Assembly: GCA_024278555.1 (NCBI GenBank)
Contig: JAJRSX010000008.1
Coordinates: 1 to 10,270 of the forward strand
From: a bacterium
GTDB taxonomy: Bacteria; CG2-30-53-67; CG2-30-70-394
Direction of reading: 5' to 3'
Length of the DNA: 10,270 bases
Position 1 is the stretch's first letter. Each line of letters starts with the position of its first letter. The notes under the pieces were generated by a model. The model worked only from the letters and a program-made list of their open reading frames with translations, was not told the DNA's origin and made no database searches. Positions 1-5,956 of this stretch are shown here, one piece after another. Position numbers and translations under genes: made by a program.

Positions 1-1
1 G

Positions 2-124
2 GCCCAGATCGCCCGGCCCCTGACCGAGGCGGAGCGGGCGCGGGTGGCGGTGACGGTCCCCAACTACCTCAAGTACGTCGCCCGCTACCGCGCCACCGAG
101 GGGTTCGCCGAGCAGGGCCACTGA
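2..124 (+). CDS. C-terminal end of a gene cut by the window edge; possibly gamma carbonic anhydrase-like
   Basis: Forty codons in frame 2 run from the window edge to a TGA at 122-124. The third positions are strongly GC, as in the neighbouring genes. The residues RPLTEAERARV, then NYLKYVARYRA, resemble the C-terminal helix of gamma-class carbonic anhydrase and related hexapeptide-repeat proteins, which often end in an LTEEE...SA.NYV..A..YR pattern. This is recollection of a family pattern from a short tail; no hexapeptide turns are visible because the body of the gene lies outside. The reading frame is well supported, the family only weakly. Confidence 0.55.
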   Translation, partial: AQIARPLTEAERARVAVTVPNYLKYVARYRATEGFAEQGH

Positions 125-201
125 GACGGACGGCCAGAGAGGCTCAGAGCAGAGAGGGGCTGCAGAAATAGCCCTGAGCACCCCCCCTCCTTCACACCGC
201 T

Positions 202-288
202 GGAACACGAAAACACGAAAGGGGGAAGACACGAAAAACAGCCAAGCGAACCCTTTCGTGTTTTCAATTTTTCGTGCCTTCGTGTTCC
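202..288. repeat. Long imperfect inverted repeat made of ACACGAAA units; possible terminator
   Basis: The 15-nt arm at 209-223 (GAAAACACGAAAGGG) is a perfect inverse match to 251-265 (CCCTTTCGTGTTTTC) across a 27-nt loop. The outer arm GGAACACGAA at 202-211 matches TTCGTGTTCC at 279-288. The right arm carries extra bases (266-278), so the two stems are offset by a bulge. Both arms and the loop consist of variants of ACACGAAA spaced about 8-10 nt apart. The inner stem is followed by AATTTTT at 266-272, so it could end transcription of the upstream gene. The terminator role is an inference; the repeat is read directly. Confidence 0.8.
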
Positions 289-388
289 TGCCCACGCGAG
301 CATTCAGGTACACCGGATTCCTCGGCACTCATGAGACGCAGGGGCTCGGCGTCGCCTCTGACCGCCCGAGAGGGGGGGGCGCGCTCGG

Positions 389-434
389 TTGACGGGTCGT
401 CGTGTCACCGATAACGTCTTACCATCGTCTTACC
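389..434 (+). promoter_or_regulatory. Putative vapBC promoter with overlapping direct repeat (possible operator)
   Basis: TTGACG at 389-394 could be a -35 box. The -10 box would be GATAAC (410-415, 15-nt spacer) or TAACGT (412-417, 17-nt spacer); both are imperfect. Directly over and after the -10 lies a direct repeat of CGTCTTACC at 415-423 and 426-434, an 11-nt period that puts both copies on one helical face. AbrB/VapB-type antitoxins usually repress their own promoter, so these copies are good operator candidates. That is inference. Confidence 0.4.
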
Positions 435-450
435 TTTTGGAGTCTCTCCC

Positions 451-699
451 ATGCTTACCACGCGCATTTCCAGCAAGGGGCAGTTGATCATCCCGAAGGC
501 GGTACGCCGGGCCCATGGGTGGGAGGCGGGGGTGGAGCTGATCGTGGAGGATCGTGGTGACCGGGTCGTCCTGCGTCCTGTGCGTCCGCTGCCGAGGACG
601 GAGGTGGATGAGGTTCGGGGGTGCACCGGCTACCGGGGGCCGAGGCGGTCGCTGGAGGAGATGGAGGCGGCCATCGCCAAGGGGGCGCTGGGGCGGTGA
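451..699 (+). CDS. vapB: AbrB/MazE-family antitoxin of a VapBC-type module
   Basis: This 82-aa protein opens with a swapped-hairpin AbrB/SpoVT domain at about residues 3-43. The hallmark run TTRISSKGQLIIPKAVRRA is followed by a G-x-x-A-G turn and the beta-strand VELIVED...RVVLRP. The remainder (about 44-82), with PRRSLEEMEAAIAKGA, has the look of a toxin-binding C-terminal helix. The antitoxin should bind and neutralise the downstream PIN ribonuclease and, with it, repress the shared promoter. The ATG is supported by GGAG at 439-442, eight bases upstream. Its TGA overlaps the toxin start as GTGA, which suggests coupled translation. The family assignment is secure; regulation is inferred from the family. 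Confidence 0.88.
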   Translation: MLTTRISSKGQLIIPKAVRRAHGWEAGVELIVEDRGDRVVLRPVRPLPRTEVDEVRGCTGYRGPRRSLEEMEAAIAKGALGR

Positions 700-1088
700 T
701 CGCGCTGGATACCAACCTGGTGGTCCGCCTCGTCACCAATGACGACCCGAGGCAGGCTTCACGGGTCGCCAAGCTCGTCGAACGGGAGGAGGTCTACCTT
801 CCGAAGACGGTGCTCCTGGAGAGTGTGTGGGTCCTGCGCCACGCCTACGGCCTGGAGCCGGAGGTGATCCGCACCGCGCTGGAGAAGCTCCTCGGTCTCG
901 CACAGCTCACGGTGGAGGAGGGGGATGCGGTCCACCGGGCGCTCGCCTGGTACGGCGAAGGCCTCGATTTCGCCGATGCCCTCCATCTCGCCTCGTGCCG
1001 CCGTGTCGACGCCTTCGCAACCTTTGACCGGCGGTTGCGCGGCGTGGCGCGCCGTCTGCAGACGACGCCCCCGGTGGTCGCGCCGTAG
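696..1088 (+). CDS. vapC: PIN-domain ribonuclease toxin (VapC type)
   Basis: I place the start at GTG 696, inside the antitoxin stop codon (GTGA overlap), giving 130 aa. This begins the protein at the conserved first strand (IALDTN); the same frame is open further upstream only within vapB. The acidic PIN active-site residues are all present: D5 in LDTN, E42 in LLESVWVL, D94 in DFADALHLA and D111 in TFDRRL. These bind the divalent metal used to cleave RNA. The form matches the VapC-like PIN group often paired with AbrB antitoxins. The target RNA cannot be told from sequence; many VapC toxins cut tRNA or rRNA. The module appears intact, with no frameshift or missing catalytic residue. Confidence 0.88.
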   Translation: MIALDTNLVVRLVTNDDPRQASRVAKLVEREEVYLPKTVLLESVWVLRHAYGLEPEVIRTALEKLLGLAQLTVEEGDAVHRALAWYGEGLDFADALHLASCRRVDAFATFDRRLRGVARRLQTTPPVVAP

Positions 1089-1218
1089 GCGGCCTCGCCT
1101 CGACCCGCATGCCTGTGTCGCCGCGGTCGCGGTGCGGCCGAAGAGGGTTCGCGTGGGCCGTGACGGCGGCCCTTGTCCGAGTGGATCGGCGTGGGAGCTC
1201 CGGGGTAGGTTGCGCGCC

Positions 1219-4053
1219 ATGGATCTGTCTCGCCTTGGCCGCGCCGCCCTCACCCTCCTTGCCGCCCTCCCTGCCTTCGCCTGCCACCGGGTGGAGCCGC
1301 CCGCCCATGGGTGGCTCCACGCCGGGCGGCCGGTGGCGCCGCTGCCCGGCGAGGTCCACTTCGGCGCCATGCGCCAGCTCACCTTCGGCGGCGACAACGC
1401 GGAGGCGTACTGGTCGGAGGATGGCCGGCGGCTGATCTTACAGGCGACCGGCAGGGGCGGCGGCTGCGATCAGATCTACACCCTCGACCTCACCACCGGC
1501 GCCCGCCGCCTGGTCTCTACCGGGACCGGCCGGACCACCTGTAGCTACTTCTTCGACCACGACCGCCACATCCTCTTCGCCTCGACCCACGCCGCCTCCC
1601 CGGACTGTCCGCCGGCCCCGGACCACTCGCACGGCTATGTCTGGCCCCTCTACCCGAGCTTTGAGATCTACCAGGCGGAGCCGGACGGCGCCCACCTCGC
1701 CCCGCTGATCGTCCGGCCCGGCTACACCGCCGAGGCGACCACCTGCCGCGAGGACGACCGGATCCTCTTCACCCAGGTGGCGGACGGCGACATCGACCTC
1801 TACGTGGCCGACAAAGACGGCGGCAACATCCGCCGCATCACCGACACGCCGGGGTACGACGGCGGCGGCTTCTTTTCCGACGACTGCACGCGGATCGTCT
1901 GGCGTGCCTCGCGCTTCAAGGAGCCGGCGAAACTCGCCGACTTCCGCGCCCTGCTGGCGCAGGGGGTGGTGCGCCCGTCGGAGATGAGCCTGTGGGTCGC
2001 CGACGGCGAGGGGGATGAGCCGCGCCAGATCACCTACCTGCCGGGCGCCTCCTTCGCCCCCTACTTCGTCCCCGGCGGGCGGGAGGTGATCTTCGCCTCC
2101 AACTGGCAGGACCCCCAGGGGCGCACCTTCGACCTCTACACCGTCGGCATCGACGGCAGCCGCCTGACCCGCGTCACCCACGGGGGCGGCTTCAACGCCT
2201 TTCCGATGTTCTCGCCGGACGGCCGCTGGCTCGCCTTCGCCTCCAACCGCTACGGCGGCCGGCCCCACGAGACGAATCTGTTCGTCGCCGAGTGGCGCGC
2301 CGAGGCGGACCGGGCGGAGGTCATCCCCTCTCCGGTCGACCCGTACATGCAAGATGTGCGCTGGCTCGCTGATCCGGCGCGCGAGGGCCGCCGGGTGGGC
2401 TCCGCGGGGATCGAGGCGGCGGCGGACTACCTCGCCCACCGCTTCGCCGCGGCCGGCGCCCTGCCCGCCGGGGACCTCGCCGACGGCGGCCCGAGCTGGT
2501 TCCAGACCTTCGAGGTGGCCGTGGGGGTGCGCCTCGATGACACCAACCGGCTGCAATCGGGCCAGCGGCGGCTGCGGCCGGGCAGGGACTACCTCCCCGC
2601 CCCCTTCTCCTCCACCGGGCCGCTGGCCGGGGAGATGGTCTTCGGCGGCTACGGCATCCAGGCGCCGGAACTCCACTGGGACGACTACGACGGCCTCGAC
2701 GTCACCGGCAAGGTGGTCCTGGCCCTGCGCGGGGTGCCCGCGGACGGCGAGGCAGGGCCGTTTGCCACCGCTGCCGGGCGGCGCTACTCCGACCCGCGCT
2801 ACAAGGCGTTCATCGCCCGGGAGCGCGGCGCCGTCGCCCTCCTCCTGGTGAACCCGGAGGAGGAGGGCGAGGAGAGGCTGCCGCGGCTGGTGGCGACGGG
2901 GCCCGAGTCGGAGGCGGGGATCCCGGTCCTCTACGTGAGCCGCCAGACGGTGGTCCGCTGGCTGCGCATCGCCAAGACCGACCTGGCCACCGTCCGGGCG
3001 CGGGTCGACGCGGGGGACCCGGCGGTCCACGCCGTCGCCCTCCCCCACCTGAAGGGCGAGGTGGCGCTCGAGCGCGACCGGATGACGACGCGCAACGTCG
3101 TCGGGGTCGTCCCGGGCTCCGACCCGCAGGCGGAGGCGGTGCTGATCGGCGCCCACTACGACCACCTCGGCCACGGCGGCCCCGGCTCGCTCGCCCCGGA
3201 CAGCCGGGCCATCCACCCGGGCGCCGACGACAACGCCTCGGGGACCGCCCTGCTCATCGACCTCATCGGCCGCCTGCGCACCGCCCACCTGCGCCGCCCG
3301 GTCGTGGTGGCCGCCTTCTCCGGCGAGGAGATCGGCCTCGCCGGCTCCGCCTACTTCGCCCGCCACCGGCCGCCGGCGGCGAAGCGGCTGCGGGCGATGG
3401 TCAACTTCGACATGGTCGGGAGGCTCAACGACAACCGCCTCACGGTCTTCGGAGTCGACTCGGCGACGGAGCTCAAGGGGGCGGTCATTGCGGCGTGCGA
3501 TGCCTCACCGCTCACCTGCACCACCGGCGGCGACGGCTTCGGCCCCTCGGACATGACGCCGTTCTACGCCGCCGACGTGCCGGTCCTCTTCTTCACCTCC
3601 GGCCCCGAGGTGGACTACCACCGCCCCACCGACACCGCCGACAAGGTGAACGGCGCCGGCGCCATCGAGGTGGCGAAGGTGGCGGCGGCGGTGGTGGCGC
3701 GGCTGGACGACGACGCCCCCCTCACCCTCCAGCGCACCGGCCACCCGTTGGCGCAGCGTGCCGAGGGCCACGGCTACGGCGCCTACTTCGGGATCGTCCC
3801 CGACGTGGCGGCGCTCGCCGGCGATACCGGCGGCGAGGGGGTGCGCATCTCCGGCTGCCGTGCCGACTCCCCGGCAGCCCGGGCCGGCCTGGCCAAGGGC
3901 GACCTGATCACCGCCCTCGGCGACCACCGGGTCGCCAACCTCCGCGACCTCGCCTTCTGCCTGCGCGCCCACAAGGCGGGCGAGACGGTGGCGGTGCACT
4001 ATCGCCGCGATGGGGTGGAGGGGAGGACGGAGGCAACCCTGGGCAGGCGGTAG
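1219..4053 (+). CDS. Exported M28-family zinc aminopeptidase with TolB-like propeller, PA and PDZ domains
   Basis: The product is 944 aa. The frame is open from 925, but ATG 1219 starts a signal peptide (RLGRAALTLLAALPAFAC); C22 could be lipidated, although AFAC is a poor lipobox. Residues about 51-365 hold repeats such as LYVADKDGGNIRRIT and FPMFSPDGRWLAFASNR, typical of a TolB/WD40-like propeller. Residues about 376-840 form an M28 peptidase interrupted by a PA-like segment (about 470-590). The metal and catalytic positions are present: H646 and D648 (HYDH), D670/D671 (GADDN), E703/E704 (SGEEIGLAGS), D731 (NFDMVGR) and H801 (DYHRPTD). A PDZ domain (about 850-940, GVRISG...SPAARAGLAKGDLI) ends the protein. 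It should cleave N-terminal residues from peptides in the periplasm or at the outer membrane; substrate unknown. The upstream SD is weak. Confidence 0.9.
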   Translation: MDLSRLGRAALTLLAALPAFACHRVEPPAHGWLHAGRPVAPLPGEVHFGAMRQLTFGGDNAEAYWSEDGRRLILQATGRGGGCDQIYTLDLTTGARRLVSTGTGRTTCSYFFDHDRHILFASTHAASPDCPPAPDHSHGYVWPLYPSFEIYQAEPDGAHLAPLIVRPGYTAEATTCREDDRILFTQVADGDIDLYVADKDGGNIRRITDTPGYDGGGFFSDDCTRIVWRASRFKEPAKLADFRALLAQGVVRPSEMSLWVADGEGDEPRQITYLPGASFAPYFVPGGREVIFASNWQDPQGRTFDLYTVGIDGSRLTRVTHGGGFNAFPMFSPDGRWLAFASNRYGGRPHETNLFVAEWRAEADRAEVIPSPVDPYMQDVRWLADPAREGRRVGSAGIEAAADYLAHRFAAAGALPAGDLADGGPSWFQTFEVAVGVRLDDTNRLQSGQRRLRPGRDYLPAPFSSTGPLAGEMVFGGYGIQAPELHWDDYDGLDVTGKVVLALRGVPADGEAGPFATAAGRRYSDPRYKAFIARERGAVALLLVNPEEEGEERLPRLVATGPESEAGIPVLYVSRQTVVRWLRIAKTDLATVRARVDAGDPAVHAVALPHLKGEVALERDRMTTRNVVGVVPGSDPQAEAVLIGAHYDHLGHGGPGSLAPDSRAIHPGADDNASGTALLIDLIGRLRTAHLRRPVVVAAFSGEEIGLAGSAYFARHRPPAAKRLRAMVNFDMVGRLNDNRLTVFGVDSATELKGAVIAACDASPLTCTTGGDGFGPSDMTPFYAADVPVLFFTSGPEVDYHRPTDTADKVNGAGAIEVAKVAAAVVARLDDDAPLTLQRTGHPLAQRAEGHGYGAYFGIVPDVAALAGDTGGEGVRISGCRADSPAARAGLAKGDLITALGDHRVANLRDLAFCLRAHKAGETVAVHYRRDGVEGRTEATLGRR

Positions 4054-4055
4054 CG

Positions 4056-4274
4056 TCAGTCGTGGCCGGCGAGGTTGCGCCGTTCTCCCACCCGCCGGTC
4101 CCGTCGCCGCCGTTCGCTGAAGTAGTCCCCCTTGTAGATCGGGTCCTCCTCCTCGGCGAGACGCGCCGCGAGCCGGTCGGAGACCCGACGGAGGTAGCGC
4201 CGGCGATCCCCCGCACGCCGGTCGTGGGACACACCGGTGGGGAGGTCGGGCATTCCTGAGGGTCGTTGTTCCAT
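4056..4274 (-). CDS. Small arginine-rich hypothetical protein
   Basis: This 72-aa ORF is not a family I can name. It starts at ATG 4274, with AGGA a few bases upstream on its strand, and ends two bases from the peptidase stop, tail to tail. Its codons show the GC-rich third positions of real genes here, unlike the low-GC DNA just upstream. The sequence is highly charged: DRRAGDRRRYLRR near residues 18-30, an acidic-basic middle (RLAARLAEEEDP), IYKGDYFSE, and a terminal ERRRRDRRVGERR. Short ERR/DRR motifs of this type occur in many small proteobacterial proteins of unknown role. There is no signal peptide or membrane segment. It might bind nucleic acid or a partner through the basic clusters, but this is speculation. 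Confidence 0.6.
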   Translation of the reverse strand: MEQRPSGMPDLPTGVSHDRRAGDRRRYLRRVSDRLAARLAEEEDPIYKGDYFSERRRRDRRVGERRNLAGHD

Positions 4275-4563
4275 GGCATCCTGCCTTTGGCTGCGGGTTC
4301 ACGGCGTCAGTACCACCCATACAATCCGTGTGCCACCCTCTCCAACCCCGGCCCTGTCTCGTGACAATGGGGACAACAGTTTGTTTTTTCAGCCAATCGT
4401 CCACAAGTGGAAAGTCATCGCAGATCGCTCGCCATTGCAAAACTGTCCATTCTCGATACACCTCTCTTCGCACAGGCTTGTAGATGGGGACCTCAACCTC
4501 ATGAAAACACTGGCTTTCAGCCGGCCATCGCTCGTGTTGTCTCAGATAGAGACACCGCCTCAT
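4275..4563 (-). pseudogene. Possible remnant of an unidentified foreign gene
   Basis: From ATG 4563 the minus strand reads about 96 codons with a natural protein composition: residues such as LYLRQHERWPAESQ, then CFHEVEVPIYKPVRREVY, then LQWRAICDDFPLVDDWLKK. No SD precedes the ATG, the frame does not stop before it enters the antisense of the flanking genes, and I recognise no family. The codons lack the strong GC3 bias of neighbouring genes, which fits either imported DNA or chance. I list it as a possible gene remnant, and it could equally be non-coding. Confidence 0.25.
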
Positions 4564-4603
4564 ATTGCGACAGGGGGTGGGGGAAGGTGGTGAATCTTCA
4601 CCA
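4275..4603. other. Low-GC intergenic patch between the small ORF and tgt
   Basis: Base composition drops visibly here compared with the flanks, with runs such as TTTGTTTTTT (4379-4388) and mixed codon third positions on any frame. No start with a good SD, RNA gene or clear promoter stands out. A perfect small inverted repeat TGTCTC-AGATA-GAGACA lies at 4538-4554. The most protein-like reading is on the minus strand (separate entry). The patch must also contain the tgt promoter, which I could not fix: TTGCAA at 4435-4440 has no well-spaced -10 partner. The composition suggests imported or decaying DNA. Confidence 0.5.
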
Positions 4604-4636
4604 ATGAGCCGTTCGCCTGGTGAGATTCGGTTCACC
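4589..4636 (+). promoter_or_regulatory. Paired inverted arms flanking the tgt start codon
   Basis: GGTGAA (4589-4594) is followed by TTCACC (4597-4602), then the ATG at 4604, then GGTGA (4619-4623) and TTCACC (4631-4636). The second arm can pair with the third, placing the start codon in a loop, or arms one/two and three/four can pair, leaving it open. The stems are only 4-6 bp, so a regulatory role is a guess; the symmetry is directly visible. Confidence 0.3.
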
Positions 4637-5785
4637 CTGCTTGCCGGTGGCGACGGGGCGGAGCGGCGGTGCCGCTTTGTGACCGCCCACGGGGGGGTCG
4701 ACACCCCGTCGTTCATGCCGGTGGGGACCGACGGCGCGGTGCGCACCCTCACCCCGGCGCAGGTGGCGGCGGCGGGGGGGCCGGCGGTGGTCCTCGGCAA
4801 CACCTTCCACCTCCTCCTCGCGCCGGGGCCGGAGGTGGTGGCACGCCACGGCGGTCTGCACCGCTTCATGGGGTGGGAGCGGGCCATCCTCACCGACTCG
4901 GGCGGCTTCCAGGTCTTCAGCCTCCCGGGGGCCGAGGTCTCCGAGGCGGGGATCCGCTTCCCCGACCCGCGCAAGGAGCATGCGGGACGGGAGGTGTGGC
5001 TCGACCCGGAGGAGTCCCTGCGGGTCCAGGGGTTGCTGGGGAGCGACATCGCCATGGCCCTGGACGAGTGTCCCGGCTACCCGGCGACCCGCGAAGAGGT
5101 GGCCGCGGCGGTGGCACGCACCACCGCCTGGGCGGCGCGTAGCGCCTTTGCCCACGATCGTGCCGACCAGCTCCTCTTCGGGATCGTCCAGGGGGGGACC
5201 TTCCCCGACCTGCGCAGCCGGTCGATCGCCGAGATCACCGCCCTCGGCTTCGACGGCTACGCCATCGGCGGCGTCTCCGTGGGGGAGGGGAGCGACCTGA
5301 TCCGCTCCGTGGTCGCGGAGACCGCGCCGCAGCTTCCCCCGGACCGGCCGCGCTACCTCATGGGGGTCGGGCTGCCCGAGGACATCCTCGCCGCGGTGGC
5401 GGCCGGCTGCGACCTCTTCGACTGCGTCATCCCCACCCGCTATGGCCGCAACGGGACGCTCTTTTCCCGTTCCGGCAAGGTGCGAATCAAGGAGCGCCGC
5501 TACCACCGCGACCTCGCGCCGGTCGATTCGCGCTGCACCTGCTACACCTGCCGCACCTTCACCCGCAGCTACCTCCACCACCTCTTCGCGGTGGAGGAGC
5601 CCCTCGGCGCCACCCTCGCCTCCCTCCACAACCTCCACTTCTACCAGACCCTCATGGCGTCGATCCGGGAGGCGATCGAGCAGGGCCGGCTGGCCGACTT
5701 CACCGCCCGCTTCCTCGACCGGTACAGCCGGCCGCGACGCGCAGCAACAGGGCGACCCCGCCGGCCCCGCCGCGGTCGGCGATGA
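4604..5785 (+). CDS. tgt: Queuine/preQ1 tRNA-guanine transglycosylase
   Basis: This 393-aa enzyme exchanges guanine 34 in the anticodon of GUN-reading tRNAs (Tyr, His, Asp, Asn) for preQ1, the committed step of queuosine formation in bacteria. Tgt landmarks are in order: the N-terminal strand FTLLAGGDGAERRCRF, TPSFMPVGT, LGNTFHL, the catalytic D98 in DSGGFQVFSL, IVQGG, YAIGGVSVGE, MGVG, and the nucleophile D273 in FDCVIPTRYGRNG. The zinc site is C311, C313 and C316 (CTCYTC) with H342 in LHNLHF. The length is close to the usual 370-380 aa, with a basic RPRRPRRGRR tail added. I chose ATG 4604 over an upstream TTG (4565), since the family begins near there. No well-placed SD is visible (AAGG is about 16 bases away). 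The usual yajC-secDF neighbours are absent. Confidence 0.95.
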   Translation: MSRSPGEIRFTLLAGGDGAERRCRFVTAHGGVDTPSFMPVGTDGAVRTLTPAQVAAAGGPAVVLGNTFHLLLAPGPEVVARHGGLHRFMGWERAILTDSGGFQVFSLPGAEVSEAGIRFPDPRKEHAGREVWLDPEESLRVQGLLGSDIAMALDECPGYPATREEVAAAVARTTAWAARSAFAHDRADQLLFGIVQGGTFPDLRSRSIAEITALGFDGYAIGGVSVGEGSDLIRSVVAETAPQLPPDRPRYLMGVGLPEDILAAVAAGCDLFDCVIPTRYGRNGTLFSRSGKVRIKERRYHRDLAPVDSRCTCYTCRTFTRSYLHHLFAVEEPLGATLASLHNLHFYQTLMASIREAIEQGRLADFTARFLDRYSRPRRAATGRPRRPRRGRR

Positions 5786-5883
5786 GCCACACCGCGACCA
5801 CCGTGGCGGAGCGCGTCGAACTCCTCGACCGGGGCGATCCGGCGGTCTGGGCGCTGGAGCCGCCACCAACGCCGGGGCGCTAG
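5782..5883 (+). pseudogene. 33-codon ORF overlapping the end of tgt; likely gene-start remnant
   Basis: ATG 5782 overlaps the tgt stop as ATGA, a classic coupled-gene junction. The frame reads [20 protein letters not shown], then AVWALEPP, with coding-like GC3, and stops at TAG 5881-5883. It looks like the first 25-30 residues of a normal protein whose body has been lost. It may be the original start of the decayed kinase downstream, or of another gene. A genuine 33-aa peptide is possible but less likely. I cannot name its family. Confidence 0.35.
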
Positions 5884-5905
5884 GGGGAGGGGGCACCACC
5901 TCCCC
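5884..5905. other. GC-rich hairpin after the 33-codon ORF
   Basis: GGGGAGG (5884-5890) and CCTCCCC (5899-5905) form a perfect 7-bp stem with an 8-nt loop. It starts on the base after the TAG of the small ORF and is followed by AAAATC, not a T-run. It is therefore a poor intrinsic terminator, though it could stabilise the end of the tgt transcript. Confidence 0.4.
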
Positions 5906-5956
5906 AAAATCGTCCCTCTTGATGTTGTCGTCGCGGCGCCTTCCAGACGCGCACGG

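Larger units (their letters stand above)
125..450. other. Intergenic region with repeats, upstream of vapBC
   Basis: This 326-bp gap has no convincing gene. After the stop at 124 there is a possible hairpin (GCTCAG at 143-148 with CTGAGC at 174-179, plus a partial inner stem), a C-run at 181-187, the long ACACGAAA inverted repeat at 202-288, an 8-G run at 372-379, and then the putative vapBC promoter and direct repeat at 389-434. A 72-codon minus-strand frame (85-303) crosses the inverted repeat, but it overlaps the previous gene and lacks GC3 bias, so I do not call it. Confidence 0.6.

Noticed and set aside
85-303. Minus-strand 72-codon ORF over the first intergenic region
   Set aside because: It crosses the inverted repeat, overlaps the preceding gene end and lacks coding-like third positions.
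1155-1172. GGGCC/GGCCC hairpin between vapC and the peptidase as a terminator
   Set aside because: Only five base pairs and no T-run; such hairpins are expected by chance at this GC level.
925-1218. Upstream extension of the peptidase frame
   Set aside because: It overlaps vapC in another frame, and the signal peptide begins exactly at ATG 1219.
1438-3366. Long open frame on the minus strand opposite the peptidase
   Set aside because: It is a shadow of GC-rich coding DNA; the composition is low-complexity V/G/R/A, and the plus strand has full catalytic motifs.
4237-4593. Plus-strand 118-codon frame in the low-GC patch
   Set aside because: It overlaps the start of the small minus-strand gene, has no SD and reads as non-protein-like compared with the minus-strand frame.
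4565-4603. TTG start 13 codons upstream for tgt
   Set aside because: No SD precedes it, and Tgt proteins normally begin close to the FTLLA strand, so ATG 4604 fits better.
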